From Cytophagaceae bacterium (GTDB lineage Bacteria; Bacteroidota; Bacteroidia; Cytophagales; Spirosomataceae), in assembly GCA_027491315.1 (NCBI GenBank), contig JAIXWL010000012.1, positions 62,001 to 126,000 on the forward strand: a DNA stretch of 64,000 bases, given 5' to 3'. This document shows positions 34,813 through 44,002 of this stretch, in pieces (position 1 is the first letter of the stretch; each line of letters opens with the position of its first letter). The notes under the pieces are model-generated. The model saw only the letters and a list, made by a program, of their open reading frames with translations. It was not told the DNA's origin and ran no database searches. The position numbers were made by a program, and so were the translations under genes.

Positions 34813-35289
34813 ATGAAAAAGAATTTATTAGTGATTAGCTGTTTAGTTGGACTAAGCATAATCGGAGCGGAAACAAAAGCAAGCGGTACAAATCGTAACA
34901 ACGAAACGTCGACAAGTAATTTGTCTATCAAAAAAGAAACTTTATCTGAAGTAATTCAGAATTTTATAAAGAAAGATAACAACGCAACTAAGCCATCTGC
35001 GGCTAGCTTAACTATCTCTATATTAGAAGATTACCAAAGCGGTAAGGCAGAGTACTTAAATGCGAGCAAGCAAGATAAAATCACGTTTAACCAAACAATT
35101 CAAACGATTTCGCGCCAAGCGCAAAATTTCTCGGATGAAAAATCGTTAAACTGGATGAAAGAGATTAACAAATCGGCGAAAGCCATCAATACTATCTGGG
35201 CTATTTTAGGCCAAGAACCTGTGATTGATTCTAAATTAGATTTAGAATTCGAACAAAACCCAGAGTTGATTGTTGTATTTAAAAATTAG
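34813..35289 (+). CDS. Secreted protein of unknown function
   Basis: 158 residues with a signal peptide (MKKNLLVISCLVGLSIIGAETKA). The mature part is highly charged, starts with a Ser/Thr/Asn-rich stretch and is predicted mostly helical; no cysteines follow the signal and no known domain is recognised. The 249-bp upstream region is very AT-rich. Downstream lie two terminators, each preceded by the same 27-bp sequence. The function is unknown. Confidence 0.75.
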   Translation: MKKNLLVISCLVGLSIIGAETKASGTNRNNETSTSNLSIKKETLSEVIQNFIKKDNNATKPSAASLTISILEDYQSGKAEYLNASKQDKITFNQTIQTISRQAQNFSDEKSLNWMKEINKSAKAINTIWAILGQEPVIDSKLDLEFEQNPELIVVFKN

Positions 35290-35300
35290 ATTGTAAGTAG

Positions 35301-35327
35301 TTTTCATAGTTAAATAGGTTTAGAGGT
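35301..35327 (+). repeat. 27-bp direct repeat, copy 1
   Basis: Starts TTTTCATAGTTAAATAGGTT and ends TTAGAGGT. It matches copy 2 at 35442-35468 at every base. It lies 12 bp after the secreted-protein stop and just before a terminator hairpin. Confidence 0.9.
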
Positions 35328-35331
35328 AATA

Positions 35332-35364
35332 AAAAAAGGTGTTGTTCATAACGACACCTTTTTT
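35332..35364. terminator. Bidirectional terminator 1
   Basis: Arms AAAAAAGGTGTTGTT / AACGACACCTTTTTT with a 3-nt loop and one G-U pair. It ends the secreted-protein transcript. Confidence 0.88.
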
Positions 35365-35441
35365 ATTTAATCTAAATGATACAATAATTTTTTTTGCATT
35401 AATCTTATATTATTCTAAGAAATCCTATATATTTGTATAAA

Positions 35442-35468
35442 TTTTCATAGTTAAATAGGTTTAGAGGT
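35442..35468 (+). repeat. 27-bp direct repeat, copy 2
   Basis: Identical to copy 1, 141 bp downstream, and again followed within 10 bp by a terminator hairpin. Confidence 0.9.
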
Positions 35469-35474
35469 TAAATA

Positions 35475-35506
35475 AATAAGGCCAGAAGCATCTTCTGACC
35501 TTATTT
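35475..35506. terminator. Bidirectional terminator 2 (metG side)
   Basis: Arms AATAAGGCCAGAAG / CTTCTGACCTTATT with one mismatch and loop CAT. It lies 22 bp from the metG stop codon and serves the minus strand at least. Confidence 0.85.
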
Positions 35507-35527
35507 TTATGCCCAAAATGGCCATTT

Positions 35528-37558
35528 TTAACTCACTGAAGCACCATTCCAAATGCTGGAATCCGGTTCAATAAATGATAATTTTCCATCCTGCCCCTCT
35601 GCCATTAGAATCATCCCCTCACTTTCCAAGCCCATCATTTTTCGAGGAGCCAAGTTGGCCAAGAAGGTAACCTTTCTTCCAACTACTTGATCAACATCAA
35701 AATGCTCCGCAATTCCACTTAAAATAGTTCTTTGACGTAAACCATCATCAACCGTCAATTTGAGCAACTTCTTACTTTTCTCCATTTTTTCTGCCGCAAT
35801 CACCTGACCAATTCGAATATCCATTTTGGCAAAACTCTCAAAATCGACGGTATCCTTAATCGGATTTGGCTGTTTTGATTGAAGTAACATCTGCTGTTTG
35901 CTTTGTTGCAACTTTTCTACTTGCTTTTGGATGACATCATCCTCTAATTTTTCGAACAATAAGCCCGGATTTTTCAAGCTAGTACCTACCGGAATACTCT
36001 CAAAATCACCCAAAAGTGCCCAATCAGCCTTCGCTATCCCTAAAGAATTGCGTAATTTTTGAGTTGTAAATGGTAAAAATGGCTCTAAGGCTATGCTGAC
36101 ATGAGAGACTAACTGTATGGCATAGTTTAAAACATGACCAGCCTTTTCAGGATTTTCTTTCATCAGCTTCCATGGTTCAGCCTCAGCTAAGTATTTATTA
36201 CCTAACCTGGCAACTTCCATAGCGTATACCAAAGCATCTCTAAATTTATATCCTTCTAATGCTGCAGCTAATTTATCTGGAATTTCACTTAAGGATTTCT
36301 TGAGTTCAATTTCCAAAGGGCTATCCTCCAATTTAGTTGGGACCTTGGATTCGAAGTTTTTATCTAAAAGCACAAATGCTCGATTGACAAAATTGCCTAG
36401 AATAGCTACCAACTCAGAATTATTCTTGGTCTGAAAATCAGCCCAAGTGAAATCAGCATCTTTAGTTTCTGGGCTTGAGGCTGTTAAGGCATAACGCAAA
36501 ACATCTTGCTTACCTGGAAATTCTTTTAAGTACTCATGCAACCAAACTGCCCAATTCCTAGAAGTCGAAATCTTATCACCCTCTAAATTCATGAATTCAT
36601 TGGCAGGAACTTGATCAGCAAGTTGATAATCTCCATGTGCCATGCACATCGCAGGGAAAATCAAGCAATGAAATACAATATTATCCTTACCAATAAAATG
36701 AACAATCCTACTGTCCTTATCCTTCCAATATTTCTCCCAATCTGGCCTTAATTGGCTGGTCATGGAAATATAGCCGATCGGAGCGTCAAACCAGACATAT
36801 AAAACCTTACCCTCGTTGCCCTCAATCGGCACGGGTACCCCCCAAGTTAAATCTCGAGTCATGGCACGCGGCTTTAATCCATCATTTAACCAAGATTTCA
36901 CTTGGCCCGATACATTGGATTTCCACTCAGGATGCGAAGCCACATATTTTTCTAATTCAGGTTGCCATTGATCTAAAGGCAAAAACCAGTTTTTGGTCGG
37001 ACGTAAAGAAGGAGCAGAACCACTTAAGGTAGATTTTGGGTTGATTAATTCATTGGGAGATAATGTGGTACCACATTTTTCACATTGATCCCCATAGGCC
37101 CCCGGCTGGTGACAGCTAGGGCACTCCCCTACGATGTAGCGATCAGCAAGAAACTGACCCGCTTCTTCATCGTAAAATTGCTCTGTTACTTCTTCAATAA
37201 ATTTACCCTCTTGGTATAATTTCAAAAAGAATTCTTGAGACAGTTTATGGTGCACAGGATCAGAAGTTCTTCCGTAGATATCAAAAGAAATCCCAAATTC
37301 CTCAAATGATTGTTTAATTTCTTTGTAGTAATAATCAACTACTTCTTGTGGAGTTTTTCCTTCTTTCTGAGCCTTGATGGTGATTGGTACCCCATGTTCA
37401 TCCGTACCTGAAACAAAAATGACATCCTTATTTTGAAGTCGTAAAAAACGAACATAAATATCTGCAGGTAAGTAACATCCTGCCAAATGACCAATATGAA
37501 TGGGCCCATTGGCATAAATTAACGCGGCAGTGACTGTAGTTCGTTTAAATTCTGACAT
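35528..37558 (-). CDS. metG: Methionyl-tRNA synthetase with C-terminal tRNA-binding domain
   Basis: 676 residues from the ATG at 37558; the track adds eight N-terminal residues. TAALIYANGPIHIGHLAG holds the HIGH motif, CPSCHQPGAYGDQCEKC the zinc knuckle, and GDKISTSRNWAVW the KMSKS equivalent. The C-terminus (FAKMDIRIGQVIAAEKMEKSKKLLKL) is an OB-fold tRNA-binding domain that also mediates dimerisation. It charges initiator and elongator tRNA-Met. The gene is divergent from rpsU. Confidence 0.95.
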   Translation of the reverse strand: MSEFKRTTVTAALIYANGPIHIGHLAGCYLPADIYVRFLRLQNKDVIFVSGTDEHGVPITIKAQKEGKTPQEVVDYYYKEIKQSFEEFGISFDIYGRTSDPVHHKLSQEFFLKLYQEGKFIEEVTEQFYDEEAGQFLADRYIVGECPSCHQPGAYGDQCEKCGTTLSPNELINPKSTLSGSAPSLRPTKNWFLPLDQWQPELEKYVASHPEWKSNVSGQVKSWLNDGLKPRAMTRDLTWGVPVPIEGNEGKVLYVWFDAPIGYISMTSQLRPDWEKYWKDKDSRIVHFIGKDNIVFHCLIFPAMCMAHGDYQLADQVPANEFMNLEGDKISTSRNWAVWLHEYLKEFPGKQDVLRYALTASSPETKDADFTWADFQTKNNSELVAILGNFVNRAFVLLDKNFESKVPTKLEDSPLEIELKKSLSEIPDKLAAALEGYKFRDALVYAMEVARLGNKYLAEAEPWKLMKENPEKAGHVLNYAIQLVSHVSIALEPFLPFTTQKLRNSLGIAKADWALLGDFESIPVGTSLKNPGLLFEKLEDDVIQKQVEKLQQSKQQMLLQSKQPNPIKDTVDFESFAKMDIRIGQVIAAEKMEKSKKLLKLTVDDGLRQRTILSGIAEHFDVDQVVGRKVTFLANLAPRKMMGLESEGMILMAEGQDGKLSFIEPDSSIWNGASVS

Positions 37559-37641
37559 ATCTATAATTAAAATGAAATACAAATTTAGCTAAAAAACAGC
37601 ATTTTGAACCCGAATAAATGTGTTAAAATCTTGAGCTAAGG

Positions 37642-37673
37642 TTTGCAAGTAAAAAAACAAAGAGTTATATTTG
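37642..37673 (+). promoter_or_regulatory. Bacteroidota-type promoter for rpsU
   Basis: TTTG at 37642-37645, a 20-nt spacer and TATATTTG at 37666-37673 match the phylum consensus at every defined position. The rpsU start lies 26 bp downstream. Confidence 0.75.
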
Positions 37674-37699
37674 CGGACATTTTAAAAATCATTACGTAC

Positions 37700-37894
37700 A
37701 TGTTAATAATTTCAATCAAAGAAAACGAGTCAATAGACAAAGCATTAAAGCGATTCAAAAAGAAATTCGAGAAGACGGGTGTAGTTAAAGAATTGCGTAG
37801 AAGATCTGCTTTCGAAAAACCATCTATCGCTCGCCGTACTGAATTGATTCGTGCGTCTTACAAGCAAAAAACTTACGGGAATATCAATAACTAA
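37700..37894 (+). CDS. rpsU: 30S ribosomal protein S21
   Basis: 64 residues from the ATG at 37700; the ORF-track version extends into the promoter. MLIISIKENESIDKALKRFKKKFEKTGVVKELRRRSAFEKPS is a standard bacterial S21, a small basic protein of the 30S head. XerC follows 36 bp later, an order seen in many Bacteroidota. Confidence 0.97.
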   Translation: MLIISIKENESIDKALKRFKKKFEKTGVVKELRRRSAFEKPSIARRTELIRASYKQKTYGNINN

Positions 37895-37930
37895 TTCCCC
37901 TAATTTCTAATAATTGACTACTTTCGAGTG

Positions 37931-38809
37931 ATGAATTCGGACGTAGTCAATTTTTTTTTGGAACATTTATCGGTGGAGCGACGCTGCAGTGCGCACACCA
38001 TCAAGTCCTATTCGACTGATTTAAAACAGTTTAGCCTCTTTCTTGAGGAACAAACTAATTCCCTTTCCTACACACAAGTAAATCCTGGAATTATTCGCCT
38101 TTGGCTGGTTGAATTGTCCGAAAAATCCATTGAAAATCGGAGTATTAATCGAAAATTAGCCAGCCTGAGAACCTTTTATAAATTTTTATTACAAAAAGGA
38201 CTAATCCAAGAAAATCCACTTTTACCCATTAGAACCATTAAAACCAGAAAAAAGCTTCCTCAATTCTTGCGAGAGAGCGAGATGGCTGAGATTAAGCTAG
38301 TGGATGAAGGAGATCAAAATTTTGAATCACTCCGAGACCAGCTGATACTATTTTTATTATACGGAACCGGTATGCGCTTAGCTGAACTCATTTCATTACA
38401 AAAAAGTCATATCAACCTACTTCAGGCAACATTACGCGTATTAGGAAAAAGAAATAAAGAAAGAATTATTCCGATACCAGCCTTCCTATTACAACTCATA
38501 AAAAAATACTTACAAGTTTGTCCCTTTGAAAGTCCTTATTTGATTGTCGATAATAAAGGAAAAGAGGTTTATCCTATGTTTGTACAAAGGTTGGTTAAAA
38601 AGCAATTAGGGGAAATAAGTACCCTAGAGAAGCTATCTCCTCACGTACTAAGGCATACCTATGCGACACATTTATTGAACAATGGTGCTGATTTAAATGC
38701 CATTAAGGAGTTGTTAGGACATGCTAACCTAGCAGCTACCCAGGTGTACACGCACAATTCCATGGAAAAAATCAAAGAGATATATGCTCAAGCTCACCCC
38801 AAAGCCTAA
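37931..38809 (+). CDS. xerC: Tyrosine recombinase XerC/XerD type
   Basis: 292 residues. An N-terminal SAM-like core-binding domain (FFLEHLSVERRCSAHTIKSYSTDLKQF) precedes the catalytic domain with Arg in GTGMRLAELISL, Lys near LGKRNKERIIPIP, H-x-x-R in SPHVLRHTYATHLLNNGADL, the second His in LLGHANLAATQVYTH, and the nucleophile tyrosine in that last motif. Length and the absence of att sites or phage genes fit the housekeeping dimer-resolution enzyme beside rpsU. XerC versus XerD cannot be decided here. It overlaps thrB by 4 bp, convergently. Confidence 0.9.
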   Translation: MNSDVVNFFLEHLSVERRCSAHTIKSYSTDLKQFSLFLEEQTNSLSYTQVNPGIIRLWLVELSEKSIENRSINRKLASLRTFYKFLLQKGLIQENPLLPIRTIKTRKKLPQFLRESEMAEIKLVDEGDQNFESLRDQLILFLLYGTGMRLAELISLQKSHINLLQATLRVLGKRNKERIIPIPAFLLQLIKKYLQVCPFESPYLIVDNKGKEVYPMFVQRLVKKQLGEISTLEKLSPHVLRHTYATHLLNNGADLNAIKELLGHANLAATQVYTHNSMEKIKEIYAQAHPKA

Positions 38810-39741
38810 TTAGACAAAACCATAGGGCCTTGTTGATTGATGGGTGAAACAAAAATATCAGAACCAATTCCCACTTCTGCAAACTGCCTTCTCATGGCCT
38901 CAGCTACTTGCTGTGCCACTTCCTCCCCTCTGGATAAGGCAAATAATGAGGGACCAGAACCGGAAATGGAACAACCTAATGCTCCAGATTGTAAGGCTGC
39001 TGATTTTACTTCGGCAAATTGTGGAATTAAAATAGCGCGAGATGGCTCAATGATAACATCCACTAAAGATCTACCAATCAAGGCATAATCGGGTAACATT
39101 AATCCTGCTACCAAACCTGCCACATTCCCCATTTGGGTTATGGTAGTAGCTAATGAAATTTCTTTATCTAAAATACCGCGAGCATCTTTGGTATTCACTT
39201 CAATATGTGGATGAACGATACTGGCATAAAGCTCTGAAGGCGTGGCTATCTGGATGATATCCAATGGATCATAACTTCGAATGATGATAAATCCACCCAA
39301 TAAGCTAGGACCCACATTATCTGCATGAGCAGAACCACAGGCCACACGCTCCCCTTCCATAGCAAAAGGAAGTAATTCTTTCTGAGTCAATGGTTTACCC
39401 ATCAATTTATTAGCTGCAAATACACCGGCAACAGCCGAAGCTGCCGAAGAACCAAGCCCCGAACCCAAAGGCATGTCTTTGTGCAAGGATAAATTAAACC
39501 CTTGGTCTTCTCGACCGATATGAGCCAAATATTTCTGAATGGCTATTCCAGCCGTATTTTTAGCAACGTCCAGCGGTAAGCGGCCGTCATCTCCGGTAAT
39601 TTCAATGATACTAATCCCAGGTTCTGCTCTTTTTTCCAGGACAATTTCATCACCTGGACGATTAACCGCAAATCCGAAAATATCAAATCCACAAGCTACA
39701 TTGGCAACAGTGGCAGGGGCATATACACGTATTTTTTCCAT
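38806..39741 (-). CDS. thrB: Homoserine kinase
   Basis: 311 residues of the GHMP kinase family. VYAPATVANVACGFDIFGFAVN is the homoserine kinase N-terminus and MPLGSGLGSSAASAVAGVFAANKL the ATP loop; GCSISGSGPSLFAL is the C-terminal motif. It phosphorylates homoserine for threonine synthesis. thrA lies 9 bp upstream, so thrA-thrB form an operon. thrC does not follow; the strand changes to xerC. Confidence 0.95.
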   Translation of the reverse strand: MEKIRVYAPATVANVACGFDIFGFAVNRPGDEIVLEKRAEPGISIIEITGDDGRLPLDVAKNTAGIAIQKYLAHIGREDQGFNLSLHKDMPLGSGLGSSAASAVAGVFAANKLMGKPLTQKELLPFAMEGERVACGSAHADNVGPSLLGGFIIIRSYDPLDIIQIATPSELYASIVHPHIEVNTKDARGILDKEISLATTITQMGNVAGLVAGLMLPDYALIGRSLVDVIIEPSRAILIPQFAEVKSAALQSGALGCSISGSGPSLFALSRGEEVAQQVAEAMRRQFAEVGIGSDIFVSPINQQGPMVLSN

Positions 39742-39750
39742 CTTTTGTGA

Positions 39751-42204
39751 TTAGCTACCCATTGAAACGATATCGGCAAATACACCTGAGGCAGTTACCT
39801 CAGCACCTGCACCAGGCCCTTTGATTACCAAAGGTCTGTCATGGTACCTCTTAGTAGTAAAGGCAATCACATTATCCGCTCCATCCATTTGATAAAAAGG
39901 ATGCTGAGCATCAATTTCCCGCAAACCTATGGTAATTTTTTGATTTTCAAGTGCGGCAATATAGCGTAATACATGACCTCTTTCCGAGGCCGAAGCTACC
40001 ATTTGTTCAAAATAATCATTTGCTTTTTCAAGTTCTGCAAAGAACTCATCCACCGTGGCAGCTTGTTCGCAAGCCGGTGGAATAATTTTATCAATGGTGA
40101 TATCCGAAAATTCTAATTTCAAACCGATTTCACGACTTAAAATCAAAATTTTACGAGCCACGTCCATCCCACTCAAATCTTCTCTAGGATCAGGTTCTGT
40201 GTAACCTTTGGCCTTGGCCTCTCTTAAAACCTCTGCAAAGGAACGTCCAGGTTTAAATTGATTGAATATAAAAGATAAGGTACCTGATAAAATTCCCTCT
40301 ATTTTTTCGAAACGATCACCTGAAGCAATTAAACCCTGAAGTGTATTAATAACTGGCAAACCAGCCCCCACATTGGTCTCGTATAAGAATTTTACACCTT
40401 TCTCAAGGGCTGTTTGATGTAATTCCGCATATAATGGATAAGGTCCAGAATTGGCTACTTTATTAGGAGTAACTACCGAAATATTGGACTTAAACAAGCC
40501 TAAATAATGGTTATAAATCTGCTTATCTGCTGTACAATCAGCAAAAATGGAATTGGGAAGATTAAGATTCTTAATTTGATCTATGAAACTTGTTAGATCT
40601 TGAGATTTTCCATGTTTAGCCAATTGATCTAAGGCTGTTTTAACGTCAATTCCCTTTTCCTGAATCAATTGCTGTCTAGAATTAGCAATACCGACTAATT
40701 TGACCTTAAGTCCGCGGTATTTAGCCAAATAACGTTCTTGACCGGCCAATTGATCCAATAAAGTCTTTCCAATTAATCCAGTACCAACTAAAAACAAATG
40801 CAATGTTTTTAATTGGGAGAAGAAAAATGTTTCATGAATAACATTCAGCGCTTTGGATAAATCTTTCTGCTCTATGACCACAGAAATATTTAATTCCGAT
40901 GATCCTTGGGCGGTTGCCACAATATTAATTCCATTTTTTCCTAAAACGGAAAATAATTTACCACTAACACCCGTATGCTTACGCATACCCTCCCCCACAA
41001 CGGCAATGACAGAAAGATTGGATTGAATATCGATTCCTTCAATATCTCCCATCGCCATTTCTTGGGCAAACTCTACCTCCAAAATCTCTCTTACGCGATC
41101 AGCATTTTGAGGCTCAATGGCGAAACAAATGGAATGTTCTGAGGAAGCTTGAGAAATTAAAATAACCGATATTTTCTCTCTGGCTAAAACAGTAAATAAT
41201 TTGGCAGATACCCCTGCTACCCCTATCATTCCTGAACCTTGTAAGTTGACTAAGGCAAGGGAATCAATGGAGCTAATACCTGTGATGATATATGGATTTG
41301 GCTTTTGTTCCTTACTTACAACCGTACCTTTGAAACCAAGATTAAAGGTATTTAATACACGAATGGGTATATTTTTAGCAAATGCAGGCTGCAATGAAGG
41401 CGGATAAATGACTTTTGCTCCAAAATGGGTCAGCTCCATAGCCTCAGCATAGCTGATGGAAGGAATGGTGAAAGCATTACTTACTTTTCTTGGATCAGCC
41501 GTCATCATGCCATCCACATCGGTCCAAATTTCTATTTCTTGAACAGCCAAGGCTGCACCGAGCACGGAAGCCGTATAATCAGATCCACCTCGCCCTAATG
41601 TAGTGGTTTCACCTTGAGAATTAGAGCCAATAAAACCGGTAATTAAACAGATTTCTTCGGCATGCTGTGAAAAATACGATTGAATTAATTGATTTGTTTG
41701 AATAAAATCAACCTCAGATTTCCCAAAGCTATCATTGGTTTTGATGAACAATCGGGCATCCACAAAAAGTACAGGCAGGCCTTTTTCTTTTAGTATGGCT
41801 GTGATTAAGGAGGTGGAAAGTCGCTCTCCAAAACTAACTAACAAATCAGAGGTCTTGGGGGAAATTTCTTTTACAAGGGCTATTCCTTTTAATACATCCC
41901 TTAATTCATTGACTAAGGTTCGAATATGAGCAATCACTTGTGACTGACCTTTCAAAGGAATGAAGTGTTTGATTACTTCAAAATGCCTAGTTTCAATGGT
42001 TTCAATTAATTGCAAATAAGGTTCTTTACCTTGAGATGCCAATTTACCTGCCTCCAACAACGAGTTGGTAACTCCGCTCATTGCGGAAAATACCACGGCA
42101 AACTGTTTAGATGATTTCCAATTGGATTCTATGACGGTTAAGACGGACTGGATACTCTCTACGCTCCCACAACTGGTCCCTCCGAATTTTAAAATTTTTT
42201 CCAT
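39751..42204 (-). CDS. thrA: Bifunctional aspartokinase / homoserine dehydrogenase
   Basis: 817 residues. The kinase domain opens with MEKILKFGGTSCGS and has GRGGSDYTASVLGAALA and EIWTDVDGMMTADPR. Two ACT-type segments at about 310-460 (VAGVSAKLFTVLAREKISVILISQ, GVSGKLFSVLGKNGINIVATAQG) are the likely site of threonine feedback. The dehydrogenase half begins with FLVGTGLIGKTLLDQL and has ETNVGAGLPVINTLQGLIASGD and GILSGTLSFIFN. It performs two steps from aspartate to homoserine. A TATATTTG box (minus strand, 42257-42264) sits about 50 bp upstream. Confidence 0.95.
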   Translation of the reverse strand: MEKILKFGGTSCGSVESIQSVLTVIESNWKSSKQFAVVFSAMSGVTNSLLEAGKLASQGKEPYLQLIETIETRHFEVIKHFIPLKGQSQVIAHIRTLVNELRDVLKGIALVKEISPKTSDLLVSFGERLSTSLITAILKEKGLPVLFVDARLFIKTNDSFGKSEVDFIQTNQLIQSYFSQHAEEICLITGFIGSNSQGETTTLGRGGSDYTASVLGAALAVQEIEIWTDVDGMMTADPRKVSNAFTIPSISYAEAMELTHFGAKVIYPPSLQPAFAKNIPIRVLNTFNLGFKGTVVSKEQKPNPYIITGISSIDSLALVNLQGSGMIGVAGVSAKLFTVLAREKISVILISQASSEHSICFAIEPQNADRVREILEVEFAQEMAMGDIEGIDIQSNLSVIAVVGEGMRKHTGVSGKLFSVLGKNGINIVATAQGSSELNISVVIEQKDLSKALNVIHETFFFSQLKTLHLFLVGTGLIGKTLLDQLAGQERYLAKYRGLKVKLVGIANSRQQLIQEKGIDVKTALDQLAKHGKSQDLTSFIDQIKNLNLPNSIFADCTADKQIYNHYLGLFKSNISVVTPNKVANSGPYPLYAELHQTALEKGVKFLYETNVGAGLPVINTLQGLIASGDRFEKIEGILSGTLSFIFNQFKPGRSFAEVLREAKAKGYTEPDPREDLSGMDVARKILILSREIGLKLEFSDITIDKIIPPACEQAATVDEFFAELEKANDYFEQMVASASERGHVLRYIAALENQKITIGLREIDAQHPFYQMDGADNVIAFTTKRYHDRPLVIKGPGAGAEVTASGVFADIVSMGS

Positions 42205-42269
42205 TAAGTATGAAGAGAAAAATGATACTTACCTCTACAAACAGGCAAGAATTCAACAAATATACGAGA

Positions 42270-42783
42270 TTAGGCTGTATTATTCCCTATAATCCGGTGC
42301 CCACCTCGTCTCCTTTTGGATATTTTTCGATAGTTTTCAGAAAGAACTGAAATATTTCCATCTACTTCAAAAACGGCTAAATCTACATCAGCTAATTTTT
42401 CAACACCATGCTCACGGATGGCGGCTTCTAATTCTTCTAGGGTCAGGCTGGCTTCTTTGAGGCCAGCAGGCTTTAAAACCCCTTGATAAATTAATAAGAT
42501 AGGTTCTCCATCGATGGCTTTCGACCAAAATTTATTGGAAGTTATTATCTTTTTTAAATAAAAAATTCATTAAAAATAGTGCCAAAGCGGCAACTAAACC
42601 GCCCACCAAACTAGCGTCTTCACCTACCATGGCGGTTTGTACAGAATTTGAAATAAGGAGAATAAATACTACGTCTACGACAGATAATTGGGCAAATTCA
42701 CGTTTCCCAAAAAGACGAATAGCCGCCACGATGAATACGTAGACGGCTATTGATTTAAGGGCGATAAGTACATAGCCCTCCAT
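42270..42783 (-). pseudogene. DUF421/YetF membrane protein gene, frameshifted
   Basis: The ORF track shows only the N-terminal 83 codons (42532-42783): three membrane segments with the DUF421 motif RLFGKREFAQLSVVDVVFILLISNSV. The reading frame ends at FKKDNNFQ. In the +1 frame the sequence continues KFWSKAIDGEPILLIYQG and later SLTLEELEAAIREHGVEKLADVDLAVFEVDGNISVL up to a stop at 42270, which is exactly the missing soluble YetF domain. One extra base in the T6 or A6 run near 42550-42566 explains it. The gene lies 1 bp after exbD. It is either a young pseudogene, a sequencing error, or a slippage-controlled gene. Confidence 0.85.
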
Positions 42784-42784
42784 A

Positions 42785-43186
42785 TTATTTTTTCTTTTCT
42801 GCTGCCATCACCATCGATAGGTTTAATTTGGCGGCTAAATCATAGACATTAGTTAATTCTTGAACCGTTTGGTTGCGGTCCATGCGTACGATTAAAGTGG
42901 CTGCTTTTTTTGCAGATACTGCTTCGGTTAAAGCTAGTTCTAAATTGGCAAAATCCACTGGATTATCATCAATAAAGTAATTTCGATTTTCATCTACAGT
43001 CAAGCGAACCACTTCATTTGCTGGTGTAGGTGCTGGCTTCGCTGTTTCTGGCAGCAATAACTTGATAGCATCTGGAGAGGCTAAGGTGGAAATCATTAGA
43101 AAGAACATCAACAAAAAGAATAGAATATCTGCTAATGCGCCTGTTTCTACTTCCGAGGCTTCCCTATTTCGTTTTCTAAAATTCAT
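42785..43186 (-). CDS. ExbD/TolR family biopolymer transport protein
   Basis: 133 residues. A short basic N-terminus is followed by a single membrane helix (GALADILFFLLMFFLMISTLA) holding the aspartate essential for proton use (residue about 20), then a periplasmic domain (VVRLTVDENRNYFIDDNPVDF). With the ExbB-like partner 5 bp upstream it forms an inner-membrane proton-driven motor for TonB-like energy transfer. No tonB gene is adjacent. Confidence 0.9.
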   Translation of the reverse strand: MNFRKRNREASEVETGALADILFFLLMFFLMISTLASPDAIKLLLPETAKPAPTPANEVVRLTVDENRNYFIDDNPVDFANLELALTEAVSAKKAATLIVRMDRNQTVQELTNVYDLAAKLNLSMVMAAEKKK

Positions 43187-43191
43187 ACCTC

Positions 43192-43938
43192 TTAAACTTT
43201 ATTAGCTGGCTTATGAAGGATATCCAAGAAATCAATGGCCGTAATTTCCATTTTATTAATGGTGCGATCAATCATCGTCATTAATAAAGTGTATAACACG
43301 TAGGCAATAATACCTACAATCAAACCAGAGGCCGATGTAACCATTTTTTCATAAATACCCCCAGCAATGGTGGAGATATCAATTTTATTAGAAATGGAGA
43401 TATTATGAAAGGTACGAATCATACCCGTTACTGTACCTAAGAAACCAAACATGGGGGCAATTCGAGCAATCGCACTCAAAATACCTAAATTCTTTTCCAT
43501 ATTGTAAATTTCCACTTTCGCCTTATTTTCAATGGCTGTTTCAATATCACGAATGGGAGAACCTAAACGACTTAAACCTTTCTCTAACAATTTAGCGATA
43601 GGATATTGCGATGTTTTGCAATAGGTAATCGCGCCTTGAACATTACCATTCACCAACATATCATTGATGGTATGCAGGAAATTCTCATCCAATTTGGCGG
43701 TTTTGCGAATGTATAAATAGCGCTCAATGAATAAAAATACTGCTCCAGCAAATAAGAAACCGATGGGATACATCACATACCCTCCTTTTCCTAATAAATC
43801 TAGCACAGAAAACTCTTCCACTACTTTGGTAGCTTGTTGTACGGGCTGAGCATTAACAATGGAATCGGAAACTGCAGCAGACACTGAATCGAGAGTCGAA
43901 CCTGCTTGAAGTAGAATGGAAGCTAGCGATAAAGCCAT
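43192..43938 (-). CDS. MotA/TolQ/ExbB proton channel protein
   Basis: 248 residues with membrane segments near 55 (YVMYPIGFLFAGAVFLFIERYLY), 155 and 195. The conserved family region is APMFGFLGTVTGMIRTFHNISISNKIDISTIAGGIYEKMVTSASGLIVGIIAY. It pairs with ExbD next door. The first 35 residues (ASILLQAGSTLDSVSAAVSDS) are hydrophobic-polar and may lie in the periplasm. It starts the exbB-exbD-DUF421 operon. Confidence 0.9.
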   Translation of the reverse strand: MALSLASILLQAGSTLDSVSAAVSDSIVNAQPVQQATKVVEEFSVLDLLGKGGYVMYPIGFLFAGAVFLFIERYLYIRKTAKLDENFLHTINDMLVNGNVQGAITYCKTSQYPIAKLLEKGLSRLGSPIRDIETAIENKAKVEIYNMEKNLGILSAIARIAPMFGFLGTVTGMIRTFHNISISNKIDISTIAGGIYEKMVTSASGLIVGIIAYVLYTLLMTMIDRTINKMEITAIDFLDILHKPANKV

Positions 43939-44002
43939 AAAAGATTAGTCTTAAATAAGGTTTACAATTGTTTACAAGTTTACGATTTTTTTTTCAAAAT
44001 CT

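Noticed and set aside
37931-38809. Integrase of a mobile island
   Set aside because: The tyrosine recombinase sits beside rpsU with no att repeats, tRNA target or cargo genes, so it fits a housekeeping Xer protein.
42205-42269. Leader-peptide attenuator before thrA
   Set aside because: The 65-base spacer shows a promoter box but no short threonine-rich ORF or paired hairpins.
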